From: Gammaproteobacteria bacterium
GTDB taxonomy: Bacteria; Pseudomonadota; Gammaproteobacteria; Pseudomonadales; Pseudohongiellaceae
Reading direction: 5' to 3'
Length of the DNA stretch: 64,000 nt
NCBI GenBank assembly: GCA_029245395.1
Contig: JAQWPL010000016.1
Coordinates: forward strand, 62,001-126,000
The notes under the pieces were generated by a model, which saw only the letters and a program-made list of their open reading frames with translations, was not told the DNA's origin and searched no databases. A program made the position numbers and the translations under genes. Of the stretch, positions 32,371-42,649 are shown piece after piece (position 1 is the first letter of the stretch; every line of letters begins with the position of its first letter).

Positions 32371-33975
32371 TCACGAACTACACGACAACATCGAACACCC
32401 GGCTCGTGTCCGTGCCCATTCCGGACGTTTCCCGGCAAGATGTTCTTTCCCATCCTGAAGGGTATAGGGTTTCTTCAAAACCTCCTGCAATTCATGAATC
32501 ATGAAATGGTCGCCTTGTTCTGATTTGTCTATGGCCTGCTGTGCCAGATAGTTGCGTAACACATACAATGGATTGACGCCGTTCATTGCTTCTGAACGTA
32601 AGTGGTCTGGTCTGTTTTCCTGCTGTAGCCTGTCCAGGTATTTTTGACCCCAGGTGACCATGCCATTCCGGGCATTATCGGGCAGTTCATCCGAGTAAAA
32701 TGCTGGCCTGACTACTTCTATGATGGATTCAGAAGCCTGGCTTTTTTCCATCTCGCAAAGGTGGCGGAAAAACAGGGTCATGTCTGTTTCTGTGAGACTA
32801 AAGGTTTGAATCAATTCCAGGCATAGCGCTTCGTCTTCTGAATTATTTTTTTCCAGACCGAGTTTGCCGCGCATCATGTCAAGCCAGCCTTTTTCATAAT
32901 AAGTCTGGTATTCCTTGAGTATGTCTTCTAATGGTTCCGCATCTTCGACCAATGGATAAATGGCATTGGCAAACTGCACCAGGTTCCACAGAGCAATCAT
33001 AGGCTGGTTGCCAAAGCGGTATCGACGTCCCTCGGCATCTGTTGTATTGGGAGTCCAGTCGGGATCGTAATTTTCCAGCCAACCATAGGGGCCATAATCA
33101 ATAGTAAGGCCGGCTATAGACATGTTGTCTGTGTTCATCACTCCGTGTACAAAACCCACCCGCATCCAGTGAATTACCATGTCAGCAGTTTTCAGACAGA
33201 CATCATGGAACCAGTCCAGGTAGGTTGCTTTGCCAGGATTGTCGCTACCGGGCAAATGGGGAAAATCCTTTTTAATAGTGTAGTTTGCAAGAGAACGTAG
33301 TATGTCTGTTTCCTTGCGCGCGGTAAGAATTTCAAAACTGCCAAAGCGGGTAAAAGTAGGGGAGACCCTGCACACCACAGCACCAGGCTCCTTTTTGGGG
33401 TGGCCATCATAAAACATATCTCGTACTACGGATTCACCAGTAGCTATCAAGCAAAGCGCGCGCGTGGTTGGAATACCAAGATGATGCATGGCTTCACTAC
33501 ATAAGTATTCACGCACCGAGGAGCGCAACACAGCCAGACCATCAGCAGATCTGGAGTAAGGTGTTGGGCCCGATCCTTTCAACTGCAAGGTCCATTGTTG
33601 CCCATCGGGAGCGTTCACATCGCCGAGGTTTATAGCGCGACCATCGCCCAGTTGCCCTGCCCAATTCCCAAATTGATGACCACCATAGCAACAGGAATAA
33701 GGCTGCATGTTTTCAAGCAGCTCAGTTCCGCTGAATACTCGAGTAAAAAGTTCGCTCTCACATTCCTCAGGTTTAAGGCCAAGTTGCAGTGCCATTTCTT
33801 TTGAGCAGGCAATCAAAGACGCTTTGGGAAACGCTTCAGGCTGCACATGGGAATAGCAGGCTTTGGGCACCTGACGGGTGTAGTTTTCTAAAATGGGATC
33901 CCCTGGCAGGGTATTGATGAAGCTGGTGTCGATTTCCAGGGTTTCAAGGGTTTTCAGATCAAGAGCTTTATTCAT
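32371..33975 (-). CDS. selO: Protein adenylyltransferase SelO (YdiU)
   Basis: Pseudokinase-fold enzyme that transfers AMP from ATP to Ser, Thr or Tyr of target proteins, linked to oxidative stress in E. coli. The 534 residues include YCCYGGHQFGNWAGQLGDGRA-type nucleotide-loop residues (here YSCCYGGHQFGNWAGQ), LQLKGSGPTPYSR, GFVHGVMNTDNMSI and DYGPYGWL. The C-terminus ends SCSS, as in E. coli YdiU; the Cys corresponds to the position that is selenocysteine in animals. Monocistronic, 23 bases from the convergent tRNA gene. Confidence 0.93.
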   Translation of the reverse strand: MNKALDLKTLETLEIDTSFINTLPGDPILENYTRQVPKACYSHVQPEAFPKASLIACSKEMALQLGLKPEECESELFTRVFSGTELLENMQPYSCCYGGHQFGNWAGQLGDGRAINLGDVNAPDGQQWTLQLKGSGPTPYSRSADGLAVLRSSVREYLCSEAMHHLGIPTTRALCLIATGESVVRDMFYDGHPKKEPGAVVCRVSPTFTRFGSFEILTARKETDILRSLANYTIKKDFPHLPGSDNPGKATYLDWFHDVCLKTADMVIHWMRVGFVHGVMNTDNMSIAGLTIDYGPYGWLENYDPDWTPNTTDAEGRRYRFGNQPMIALWNLVQFANAIYPLVEDAEPLEDILKEYQTYYEKGWLDMMRGKLGLEKNNSEDEALCLELIQTFSLTETDMTLFFRHLCEMEKSQASESIIEVVRPAFYSDELPDNARNGMVTWGQKYLDRLQQENRPDHLRSEAMNGVNPLYVLRNYLAQQAIDKSEQGDHFMIHELQEVLKKPYTLQDGKEHLAGKRPEWARTRAGCSMLSCSS

Positions 33976-34147
33976 AGTTCTGCTATTCTAGCTTGCCACG
34001 CACTGGAGACGAAATAAGTCCTGATGTAAGACCTAATGGTTGAAATAGGGCATTCACGTACAATTGGCTAACGCCTGATACCTTTTTATTGGGTAATTAA
34101 TACAGTCAAACCGGGTCTTCTGGTTAAACTGTTTAACGGAAAACTGC

Positions 34148-35110
34148 ATGCTGGATACAAAACCACTTTTACTGGAAAGCGACTTTCCACTTATTACCCG
34201 TTCCAGACTGGAAACCCTGCAGGTTAATCTGGGCTATTTATGCAATCTGAGTTGTACCCATTGCCATGTCAATGCCGGGCCCAAGCGAACAGAATTAATG
34301 AGTAGGAAAGTGGTGGATATGGTGCTGGATTTCATTCGTGCCAATGATCTCAAGATTCTTGATCTGACTGGCGGTGCGCCGGAAATGAATCCGCACTTTA
34401 AATATCTCGTGAAAGAGTCCAGGGCCATAGGCCTTGAAGTCATTGACCGTTGCAACCTCATGATTCTGCTTGAGCCAGGTTATGAGGATTTGGCGCAATT
34501 TCTGACAGACAATGAAGTAGTCATTACCGCCTCCTTGCCTTGCTACGTTGAAGAAAACGTGGAAAAACAGCGTGGTAAGGGAATTTTTGACGGCAGTATC
34601 AAGGCATTGCAGTTGCTCAATAGCCTGGGCTATGGAAAGCAGAAAAATCTCCAGCTCAATCTTGTATACAACCCCATTGATCTCAACCTGCCGCCTCCAC
34701 AAATCGGGTTGGAAGCGGATTACAAACGAATCCTGAAAGAAAAATTCGATATTGAATTTAATCAGCTGTTCACCATCACCAATATGCCAATCAGTCGCTT
34801 CGGTGGTATGTTGCTGGCTAAAGGCTTGTATGTGAAATACATGGGTATTCTCAGGGATAATTATTCGGCTGAAAACCTTGAAACTGTTATGTGTCGTACT
34901 CTGCTGAGCGTTGATTATCAGGGCTATGTGTATGACTGTGATTTCAATCAAATGCTGGAAATGCCGTTATTGGCGAGCAGCAAGCCCAAACCTCACCTTA
35001 AAGATCTTCTAGATGAAAACCTTGAAGGCAGCATTATTGCTGTTGGAGAACATTGTTATGGTTGCACAGCCGGCCAAGGCAGCAGCTGCGGCGGAGCCCT
35101 CAACGACTGA
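34148..35110 (+). CDS. arsS: Arsenosugar-type radical SAM protein ArsS
   Basis: Radical SAM enzyme of 320 residues with the cluster motif C-NLS-C-TH-C near residues 37-44 (LCNLSCTHCHVNAGP) and the SAM-binding LTGGAPEMN. The C-terminal Cys-rich domain reads VMCRTLLSVDYQGYVYDCDF and HCYGCTAGQGSSCGG; in some relatives one of these Cys is selenocysteine, here all are Cys. In the studied cyanobacterial and bacterial pathway ArsS makes dimethylarsinoyl-5'-deoxyadenosine-type products on the way to arsenosugars. Two transferases follow as expected for this cassette. Confidence 0.85.
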   Translation: MLDTKPLLLESDFPLITRSRLETLQVNLGYLCNLSCTHCHVNAGPKRTELMSRKVVDMVLDFIRANDLKILDLTGGAPEMNPHFKYLVKESRAIGLEVIDRCNLMILLEPGYEDLAQFLTDNEVVITASLPCYVEENVEKQRGKGIFDGSIKALQLLNSLGYGKQKNLQLNLVYNPIDLNLPPPQIGLEADYKRILKEKFDIEFNQLFTITNMPISRFGGMLLAKGLYVKYMGILRDNYSAENLETVMCRTLLSVDYQGYVYDCDFNQMLEMPLLASSKPKPHLKDLLDENLEGSIIAVGEHCYGCTAGQGSSCGGALND

Positions 35111-35819
35111 CAACCTGATCAGTATTATCATTCCAGTTCTGAATGACGCAGATGCCTTGAAAAAACTGCTTCCCGATTTGCAGAAAGACAGGTTACTGGG
35201 TCATGAAGTGCTGATAGTAGACGGTGGGAGTGTGGATGGCTCAGTCACCTATGCAAGCGCCCTGGCAGACAGGGTGTTGATGACCGGGACTGGTCGCGGC
35301 AGGCAAATGAACCTGGGTGCGGAACAAGCACAACACTCGATCCTGCTCTTCCTTCATGCCGATTCAAAATTACCAACAAACGCGTTAGCAAGCATTTCTA
35401 AAATACTGGAAGAGCCGGCCCGACATTGGGGCAGGTTCGATGTAATTCTGGACGCTAATGGCATTATGTATAGAGTAATTGAAAGCATGATGAATTTGCG
35501 CAGCAGAATTACAGCTGTGGCTACAGGGGATCAGGGTATATTTGTCCGCCGATTGAGTTTTCATGAAGCGGGCAGTTTTGATGCGATCCCTATTATGGAG
35601 GATATTGCACTCAGCAAGGCTTTGCGCAAACAGTCCAGGCCAGCCTGTCTTTCAGCAAAAATCATTACATCCGCTCGACGCTGGCAGCAACAAGGGACGA
35701 TGAAAACCATTCTACAGATGTGGTTGCTACGATTTGCTTACTTCATGGGAATTAAGCCGGACAAACTGGCCCATTTTTATAGGTCACCTGAAAAATCTGT
35801 CAGGGAGGATAAGGTGTAA
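35058..35819 (+). CDS. Family 2 glycosyltransferase of the ArsS cassette (TIGR04283 type)
   Basis: 253 residues with a GT-A fold: SIIIPVLNDADALKKLL, the DXD-like LIVDGGSVDGS, and ILLFLHADSKLP. It matches the 'rSAM/selenodomain-associated transferase 2' family, later called an arsenosugar biosynthesis glycosyltransferase. ATG at 35058 has GGAG nine bases before it and overlaps arsS by 53 bases; an upstream in-frame start at 35013 would overlap more. A short Ala-rich lead precedes the fold. Likely attaches or modifies the sugar part; the acceptor is unproven. Confidence 0.82.
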   Translation: MVAQPAKAAAAAEPSTTDNLISIIIPVLNDADALKKLLPDLQKDRLLGHEVLIVDGGSVDGSVTYASALADRVLMTGTGRGRQMNLGAEQAQHSILLFLHADSKLPTNALASISKILEEPARHWGRFDVILDANGIMYRVIESMMNLRSRITAVATGDQGIFVRRLSFHEAGSFDAIPIMEDIALSKALRKQSRPACLSAKIITSARRWQQQGTMKTILQMWLLRFAYFMGIKPDKLAHFYRSPEKSVREDKV

Positions 35820-35823
35820 GCGT

Positions 35824-36477
35824 ATGCCGGGGAATAATGAAATTAATAGTCTGGAAAAATCACGAGTCTTAATCCTGTTTGCCAAAGCGCCAGAAGCTGG
35901 AAAAGTAAAAACCAGATTGGTACCTGCACTTGGAGAAGAGGGCGCCTTAGGGTTGTATCAAAAATTACTGGAATATCAGCTTGCAGTAGTTCAGGACTAT
36001 ACTGGCGCAGTGACTGAGCTACATGTTGATGGTAATCCTGCCCATCCCGGGTTCGACAATTTTTCTGGAAGTATCCTGAAGCAGACCGGAAATAACCTTG
36101 GGGAACGTATGCACTATGCTCTGAATAGTGCGCTTGCTACTCACACTTCAGCGGTTTTAATTGGTAGTGATTGTCCAGGTATCGACTATCACTATCTGGA
36201 CAGCGCTTTCACTGCTCTGGAGAATGGATTCAACGCCGTACTCGGACCTGCAGAAGATGGAGGCTATGTTCTTATTGGCTTGCGCAGTGATGTTTCAGAA
36301 AAAAGTACTGATTTATTCCAGGATATCAGTTGGGGTACAGACACGGTTTCAGCGCAAACCCGCAACCTGTTTCAGAAGTTGGGCCTGACATGGAAAGAAT
36401 TGCCTGTATTGCAGGACCTTGATGAACCATCTGATCTGGAAAAATTGGGCAGGGAGTTCAAATTTCTGCAGGGGTAA
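35824..36477 (+). CDS. DUF2064 / TIGR04282 glycosyltransferase-like protein of the ArsS cassette
   Basis: 217 residues with a nucleotidyl/glycosyl-transferase fold: LILFAKAPEAGKVKTRL at the N-terminus, VLIGSDCPGIDYHYL in the middle, and LGPAEDGGYVLIGL. This is the 'rSAM/selenodomain-associated transferase 1' family, often beside arsS. ATG at 35824 follows the previous stop by four bases; GGAGG and AAGG lie upstream. The 3' end overlaps the convergent DUF3108 gene by 20 bases. Function inferred from context. Confidence 0.82.
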   Translation: MPGNNEINSLEKSRVLILFAKAPEAGKVKTRLVPALGEEGALGLYQKLLEYQLAVVQDYTGAVTELHVDGNPAHPGFDNFSGSILKQTGNNLGERMHYALNSALATHTSAVLIGSDCPGIDYHYLDSAFTALENGFNAVLGPAEDGGYVLIGLRSDVSEKSTDLFQDISWGTDTVSAQTRNLFQKLGLTWKELPVLQDLDEPSDLEKLGREFKFLQG

Positions 36478-37324
36478 ATACAGGTTGATCGTTAACGATA
36501 GCTGCTTTTAATTCAAGACTGATTGTATTACTACCAGGTTCTTCCTGGATCAGTTTTATCAATAGGTAATCCCAAGCTGGTGCTAACCAGATAACAGTAC
36601 TGCGGTCACTGCCCGGTTCACGGATTCGTTCCAGCCTTAACGTGTTGAATGTGCCAGGCAAAGTATCTACTAATTCTTCCCCCCTTACCCGGTAATGAAT
36701 TTCTTCCAGTTCCCCTTTATAAATGCCAGGAAAAATGATGTCTTTTTTGCCTGCTATTAATTGCCGGCGAATTTCCAGATACGCTGATAAATTGTCAGTC
36801 TCACTTCCTTCAAGGGGAATATTAATTACCTGGTTATCACTATGGACTATGGAACTTCTTTGTTTCCAGTCAAAAGTAATTTGTCGACTTCGCCCACCTA
36901 AACCAGTCTGCAGAAATTCATAGTATTCTGGTCTGGCCTGGCCATTTTCGTCGTTTAAAGTAATTTCGCTGGTTTCCCTGATTGTGCTGAGAGTTTGCCC
37001 CAGAAGCTTGAGTTCGATGGAAGAATGCAAAACAATAATGTCAGTATCTTCCTTTGTTAACTTACGCTCTGCACTTGCACGAAAACCACCATACCTGGCG
37101 ACATAGTCCGCACTGAATTGAGCAGGAGAGTCCGAATATTCAGCAATAACCGTTGTAGGGAGAAACCCCGGAATAGCTAAAATAAACATGAGCCAACGCC
37201 AGGTGCTTTTACAGCCAGATATTCGTCTGTCGATTTTGTGAAACTGTATTCTGAAATTTATTGTCATACTATTTAGAAAGCAAAGTGGCTCAAGGGTTCC
37301 CGATAATAGAATACTGCATTGCAT
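36458..37324 (-). CDS. DUF3108 domain protein
   Basis: Up to 288 residues. An N-terminal hydrophobic segment (WLMFILAIPGFLPTTVIA) works as signal peptide or anchor; the mature domain YSDSPAQFSADYVARYGGFRASAERKL, ending in DYLLIKLIQEEPG, is typical DUF3108, a periplasmic beta-barrel-like fold of unknown function. The start is uncertain: ATG at 37324 has AAAGGA at long spacing, while in-frame ATGs at 37267 and 37189 give a more usual signal peptide. It diverges from the DUF2066 gene across 41 bases. Confidence 0.8.
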   Translation of the reverse strand: MQCSILLSGTLEPLCFLNSMTINFRIQFHKIDRRISGCKSTWRWLMFILAIPGFLPTTVIAEYSDSPAQFSADYVARYGGFRASAERKLTKEDTDIIVLHSSIELKLLGQTLSTIRETSEITLNDENGQARPEYYEFLQTGLGGRSRQITFDWKQRSSIVHSDNQVINIPLEGSETDNLSAYLEIRRQLIAGKKDIIFPGIYKGELEEIHYRVRGEELVDTLPGTFNTLRLERIREPGSDRSTVIWLAPAWDYLLIKLIQEEPGSNTISLELKAAIVNDQPVFTPAEI

Positions 37325-37365
37325 TGCGTGGTTGTTCCTTTCGATATCAGTTATGATTGTAGCTT

Positions 37366-38544
37366 ATGAAGTTCATTGATTTTACAGTAAAAAATCACTT
37401 TTCCGGGCCTGTCAGCACGGTAATTTTCCGGTTCTACTTTCTCTTGTCATTACTGTTGTTTTCACTGCTGTTCTTGGTGCCAATTGTTGTTTCTGTTCCT
37501 GCCTTTGCCATCGAGGTAGAAGGTTTATACCAGGGCTCAGTGCCAGTTTCATCCCGAGACAATGAAAGGGAGAGAAATAGGGCTTTTAATGAGGCATTTC
37601 GGCAGGTGCTTTTGAAAGTGACCGGTAACCTTGATGTTTTCTCACAACCTCAAATTCGTCAAGCCATAACTAATGCTGACGAATATGTTGATACTTGGTC
37701 GTATGCCACACTGCCAACAACTTCATCCGATGATTCGATAGCTACAGAGCAAGCCCCGGATGAAGAGCTAAATGTCACCTTTTTTGAACCAGAAGTGCTG
37801 CGTCTACTCGATAGTGCCGAGATTTCTTTGTGGCCGGATAATCGCCCTTATACATTAATCTGGCTTGTTATCCAGGATGAGTTGGGACAAAGGGAGTTAC
37901 TGGGCTCAAGTGTTCAGGAGTATGAAGATATTCTGACTTTGCTGAAAACTGAAGCTGACATCAGGGGATTGCCTATACTGTTGCCAGTACTGGATATTGA
38001 AGACATGCGCGCTGTTTCAGCTGATGATGTCTGGGACATGAATGGGGAGAAACTGATACAGGCTTCTTCCAGATATCCGAGTGAGAGTGTACTGGTCGTC
38101 AGAATGTTCAGAGCGTTGGGAGGTGAAGTTTTGGGGGAAAGTAATTATCTTTTCAGAGACCAGGTGCTGTCACTTGAGTCTTTTGAAGAGTCAGCAGAAG
38201 ATTTTCTGAAATCCAGCATTTCCATGGCAGCAAATGAGCTGTCTGGCTATTATGCAGTACTGCTTTCGGGAACAGACAGCGAAATTAAAGTTAACCTCAC
38301 GGTTGAGGGTATACATGACGCTGAGGATTATGCAGGCCTGCTGAATTATGTCGGCCGATTGACTAACGTAAATGCTTTCCAGATTACTTCAGTAGACAAT
38401 GAAAGCATCGAGCTGATTCTTTCGACTGGGGGTCAATTACGACAACTGGTGGAAACAATCGCGCTCAATCGAAATCTGTTACCTGTAAGTGAGTTGGTCA
38501 GGGAAAATAACCAGGTTTATATGAGCTACCAATGGAACCAGTAA
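37366..38544 (+). CDS. DUF2066 domain protein
   Basis: 392 residues with an N-terminal membrane helix (FYFLLSLLLFSLLFLVPIVVSV) and a periplasmic domain starting VEGLYQGSVPVSSRDNERERNRAFNEAFRQVLLKVTGN, the DUF2066 hallmark. Function unknown. In Pseudomonas, from memory, a DUF2066 gene lies just before hda as it does here. A 12-base tandem repeat follows its stop codon. Confidence 0.85.
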   Translation: MKFIDFTVKNHFSGPVSTVIFRFYFLLSLLLFSLLFLVPIVVSVPAFAIEVEGLYQGSVPVSSRDNERERNRAFNEAFRQVLLKVTGNLDVFSQPQIRQAITNADEYVDTWSYATLPTTSSDDSIATEQAPDEELNVTFFEPEVLRLLDSAEISLWPDNRPYTLIWLVIQDELGQRELLGSSVQEYEDILTLLKTEADIRGLPILLPVLDIEDMRAVSADDVWDMNGEKLIQASSRYPSESVLVVRMFRALGGEVLGESNYLFRDQVLSLESFEESAEDFLKSSISMAANELSGYYAVLLSGTDSEIKVNLTVEGIHDAEDYAGLLNYVGRLTNVNAFQITSVDNESIELILSTGGQLRQLVETIALNRNLLPVSELVRENNQVYMSYQWNQ

Positions 38545-38548
38545 ATCA

Positions 38549-38584
38549 AGATAGAAAAGTAGATAGAAAAGTAGATAGAAAAGC
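38549..38584. repeat. 12-base tandem repeat, 3 units, before hda
   Basis: Three units of AGATAGAAAAGT (the last ends GC) fill the 62-base gap between the DUF2066 stop and the hda start. Purine-rich on the coding strand, like the other intergenic repeats in this window. Confidence 0.88.
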
Positions 38585-38606
38585 AGGGTCGCAGAGTAGA
38601 TAACCA

Positions 38607-39311
38607 ATGAATTTTTCACCCCAGTTACCTTTTGATTTTTCTGTTTCTGAAAATTTTACTTTTACCAATTTTCTTACTTCTGGAAAAAATGCTGAGTTGG
38701 TTAGCCTTCTGGAAGAGTTTGAGTCATACCAGGAAGTTGTGGCATTTATATGGGGGAAAAAGGGCGCAGGTAAAAGTCATCTTCTTCAAGCCATTTGTCA
38801 TGCCAATGAAGAAAAGGAATCACTGCAGGCTTTATATTTGCCTATGCAAAAAATCAGGGTATTTGGACCTGAAGTTTTCAAAAGTCTTCATCACATGGAT
38901 CTTATATGCCTGGATGATTTCGATTGCATTGTGGGAGAACAGGACTGGGAAGAAAGTCTGTTTGAATTCTTCAACCGTTGCCGAGAAGAAGGTGTAAAAC
39001 TGCTTGTGTCTTCTGAGAATTCTCCTCGAGGTTTGAATTTTGAGCTTCAGGACCTGGCCTCAAGGATGTCATGGGGGGTTATTTACCAACTACATGAACT
39101 CAATGATGATGAAAAACTGGCTGCACTTCATCGTCGTGCGGAAGAAAGACATTTACCTTTATCGGCCGAAGTCATGCAGTACATATACACCAGGCATTCT
39201 CGTGACTTGCAGAGTTTGCTGGAAGTGGTGGACAAGCTGGATCAGTTATCCCTATCTGAAAAGCGCCGGTTGACTATTCCCTTTGTCAGGAAAGTGATGG
39301 GCTGGCAATAA
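38607..39311 (+). CDS. hda: DnaA regulatory inactivator Hda
   Basis: AAA+ protein of 234 residues related to the DnaA ATPase domain; with the DNA clamp it stimulates ATP hydrolysis by DnaA and so limits initiation. Seen: the clamp-binding QLPFDF near the N-terminus, Walker A-like GKKGAGKSHLL, Walker B ICLDDFD, and the sensor 2 end region. It ends 15 bases before the convergent sppA gene. Gene order DUF2066-hda agrees with Pseudomonas. Confidence 0.93.
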   Translation: MNFSPQLPFDFSVSENFTFTNFLTSGKNAELVSLLEEFESYQEVVAFIWGKKGAGKSHLLQAICHANEEKESLQALYLPMQKIRVFGPEVFKSLHHMDLICLDDFDCIVGEQDWEESLFEFFNRCREEGVKLLVSSENSPRGLNFELQDLASRMSWGVIYQLHELNDDEKLAALHRRAEERHLPLSAEVMQYIYTRHSRDLQSLLEVVDKLDQLSLSEKRRLTIPFVRKVMGWQ

Positions 39312-39326
39312 GATTACTTTCCAGCT

Positions 39327-41204
39327 TCACTTGCTCAGCATGGGCATGCATTCCTGGCAGTGCAGATACATGGCATTGGGATCGTTAAATTTCAGCAAAG
39401 CCTGCAAATCATTATTCAGCGTAGAATAAAAATCAGACAAGATATTAGTTGGTGTTACAAACACCTGTTGTCTTGTTTGGAAGACTTTGATCAATACATT
39501 ATTGGTCAAATCCTGGATCAGTTGTTGCCCGGGAGACAAAGGTTGTTCAACCATTTGCGCACTATATTCACTTAGTCCCGCAAGAGATGCGGCGGAAGCT
39601 ATAGCCTCATCCAGGTTACCGAGGTTGTCAACAAGCCCGAGGGTGTGGGCGTCTTCTCCAGACCATACTCTACCCTGGGCAATTGCATCCACTTCTTCAA
39701 GGCTCAAGTTCCGGGCATTAGCAACCAGATTTATAAAACGGTTGTAGCCATCTTCCAGCATGGACTGCAGGACATTTTCTGCAAGTTCCGGCAGTTCACG
39801 GCCAATATTCAGGGCCCCTGCCAGATCAGTAGTGCCAAGGCCATCGGTATTCAAACCCAGTTTGTCAAAACTGTTTTCAAAAGTAGGGTAGAGGCCAAAA
39901 ATACCTATAGATCCAGTAATGGTACTTGGGCTTGCCCAGATTTCATCAGCGGGCGTAGCAATCCAGTATCCACCAGAAGCAGCTACGCTACCCATGGAGA
40001 CTACGAGTGGTTTGCCGGCATCCTGAAGCATTTCAAGTTCACTACGAATAACCTCTGATGCGAAAGCACTGCCACCACCACTGTCGATACGCAGCACGAG
40101 GGCCTTGATCGTGTCATCTTCACGGGCGCGACGAATAAGTTCCTGTAGTGAATCACCGCCTATTTCCCCGGCATTGCGGGGGCCATCATAAATAGTTCCG
40201 CTGGCAACGATAAGCCCTATCTTGCCACTATTCTCCTGCAAGGTATTGAGCTGATCATTACGGGCAGCAAGGTAGTTTTCCAGGGCGATATAGAGAAAAT
40301 CCTCGTCGTTATCGGCAGCACCTATTTCATTTTTCAGGTAGTCATTTGCCTCACCCCTGTCCAGAAGCTGATCTACCAGATTACGATCAAGGACCAAGCT
40401 GGCCATGTCGCCATTAAATTCTGCCAAGTGTTGATCAAGTGTATTGATGAAGTCATTGATAAATTCCGGTTCAATGCCTCGTGCTATCGCTACGCCAGAA
40501 ACATAGTGTTGCCAAAGATCCCCCAGCCATTCCTGGTTCGCTTCACGAGCAGCGCTGGACATGTCGTTACGCTCAAAGGGCTCCACGGCTGACTTGTACT
40601 CGCCTACCCGAAAAATATGTACATTGATGCCAAGCTTATCCAAGGCATCTTTATAATAAGTCTGATAAGTGCTGAAACCTTCAATATTGACGCTGCCCAT
40701 GGGATTCAAAATAATTTCATCGGCATGAGAGGCAAGGTAATACTGTCCCTGAGAGTAGTTATCCGCATAAGCGTAAACTTTCTTGCCACTTTGCCTGAAA
40801 GTGGTCAGGGCGATGCCGATTTCCTGTAATTTGCTGAAACCTGAAGGTTGCAGGTTGGATAGTGACAGGACAATGGAAGAGATATCTTCATCATTTCCAG
40901 CAAGTTCAATAGCATTCAGAACATCACGCAGTAATATTTCATTGTTGAGATCAGTGCCCACTGAATCTGCTACTAGTGCATCCAGTGGGTTTATATAAGT
41001 GAGCTGATCTACAAGGGCGCCTTTGGGATTCAGAAGCAGGGCACTTCCTTTTTCCACAATCACTGCTGGCTGACCAATAAAAGAGCCTACCAAAATCAGA
41101 AGTAGAACAATAAATAACAGGTTCAGTATCACCGAGCGGAATCCGCGGTAGACCTTGGTAAGTCCGGCAAAAAACTTGCCTAATGTGCTGGCTGGGGTTG
41201 TCAT
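39327..41204 (-). CDS. sppA: Signal peptide peptidase SppA, 67K type
   Basis: Inner-membrane serine protease that degrades cleaved signal peptides, 625 residues. One N-terminal membrane helix (VILNLLFIVLLLILVGSFIG) and two tandem ClpP-like domains. The catalytic Lys lies in the N-terminal half (RVGEYKSAVEPFERN) and the Ser in the C-terminal half (VSMGSVAASGGYWIA), the dyad arrangement of E. coli SppA. The length fits the 67K class. Transcribed alone, convergent with hda. Confidence 0.95.
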   Translation of the reverse strand: MTTPASTLGKFFAGLTKVYRGFRSVILNLLFIVLLLILVGSFIGQPAVIVEKGSALLLNPKGALVDQLTYINPLDALVADSVGTDLNNEILLRDVLNAIELAGNDEDISSIVLSLSNLQPSGFSKLQEIGIALTTFRQSGKKVYAYADNYSQGQYYLASHADEIILNPMGSVNIEGFSTYQTYYKDALDKLGINVHIFRVGEYKSAVEPFERNDMSSAAREANQEWLGDLWQHYVSGVAIARGIEPEFINDFINTLDQHLAEFNGDMASLVLDRNLVDQLLDRGEANDYLKNEIGAADNDEDFLYIALENYLAARNDQLNTLQENSGKIGLIVASGTIYDGPRNAGEIGGDSLQELIRRAREDDTIKALVLRIDSGGGSAFASEVIRSELEMLQDAGKPLVVSMGSVAASGGYWIATPADEIWASPSTITGSIGIFGLYPTFENSFDKLGLNTDGLGTTDLAGALNIGRELPELAENVLQSMLEDGYNRFINLVANARNLSLEEVDAIAQGRVWSGEDAHTLGLVDNLGNLDEAIASAASLAGLSEYSAQMVEQPLSPGQQLIQDLTNNVLIKVFQTRQQVFVTPTNILSDFYSTLNNDLQALLKFNDPNAMYLHCQECMPMLSK

Positions 41205-41268
41205 GAGATGAAGATACCGTTGTTAGGTAAGTCTAGTAAATAAAGAATTGCTTATAGGGTAGTCGAAA

Positions 41269-41612
41269 TCAGCCAGTAATGCGCGAGGATCTGATAAAAA
41301 TAATAGCGGCAAAGAAGATGACCAGACAAATTAAGGTTTCTGACATGCCCAAAAAATACCAACCGGGTGTAAATAACAAGAGGATGCCTTGTACCAGGAA
41401 AAAAAGATCGGCAAAGCACAACCACTGGAATGACCTGGATTGACCGCGTAACAGGCCAGGAATGGTCGGCAATAGAGGGATAAGCAGGACTAATACCATA
41501 AAGGGGTTGAAGGACTGACTGCGAAAACTGATGGCAAAAAGCAGAAGTATTAAACAACCTAGCGCGAGCAGGACGCAGTACCTGCTCAATTTTGCGATTC
41601 GGTTCGACGTCA

Positions 41613-41613
<1 letters not shown>
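41269..41613 (-). CDS. DUF2069 family membrane protein
   Basis: 114 residues with four membrane helices (for example YCVLLALGCLILLLFAISF and ETLICLVIFFAAIIFI). The start ATG at 41613 shares its A with the wrbA stop codon (TAATG), the usual coupling for this pair; a longer frame from 41667 lies inside wrbA and is rejected. DUF2069 beside wrbA is common in Pseudomonas relatives. Function unknown. Confidence 0.85.
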
Positions 41614-42586
<973 letters not shown>

Positions 42587-42649
42587 GGTACTTCCAGCCT
42601 GGAAAAGGCACTATAGTAGACATCCTGTTTATTTTAAACAAGGCAAGTG

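Noticed and set aside
34099-34133. An imperfect inverted repeat (AGTCAAACC / GGTTAAACT) before arsS as an ArsR operator
   Set aside because: It does not fit the ArsR-type sites I know and the match is only seven of nine bases; could be chance.
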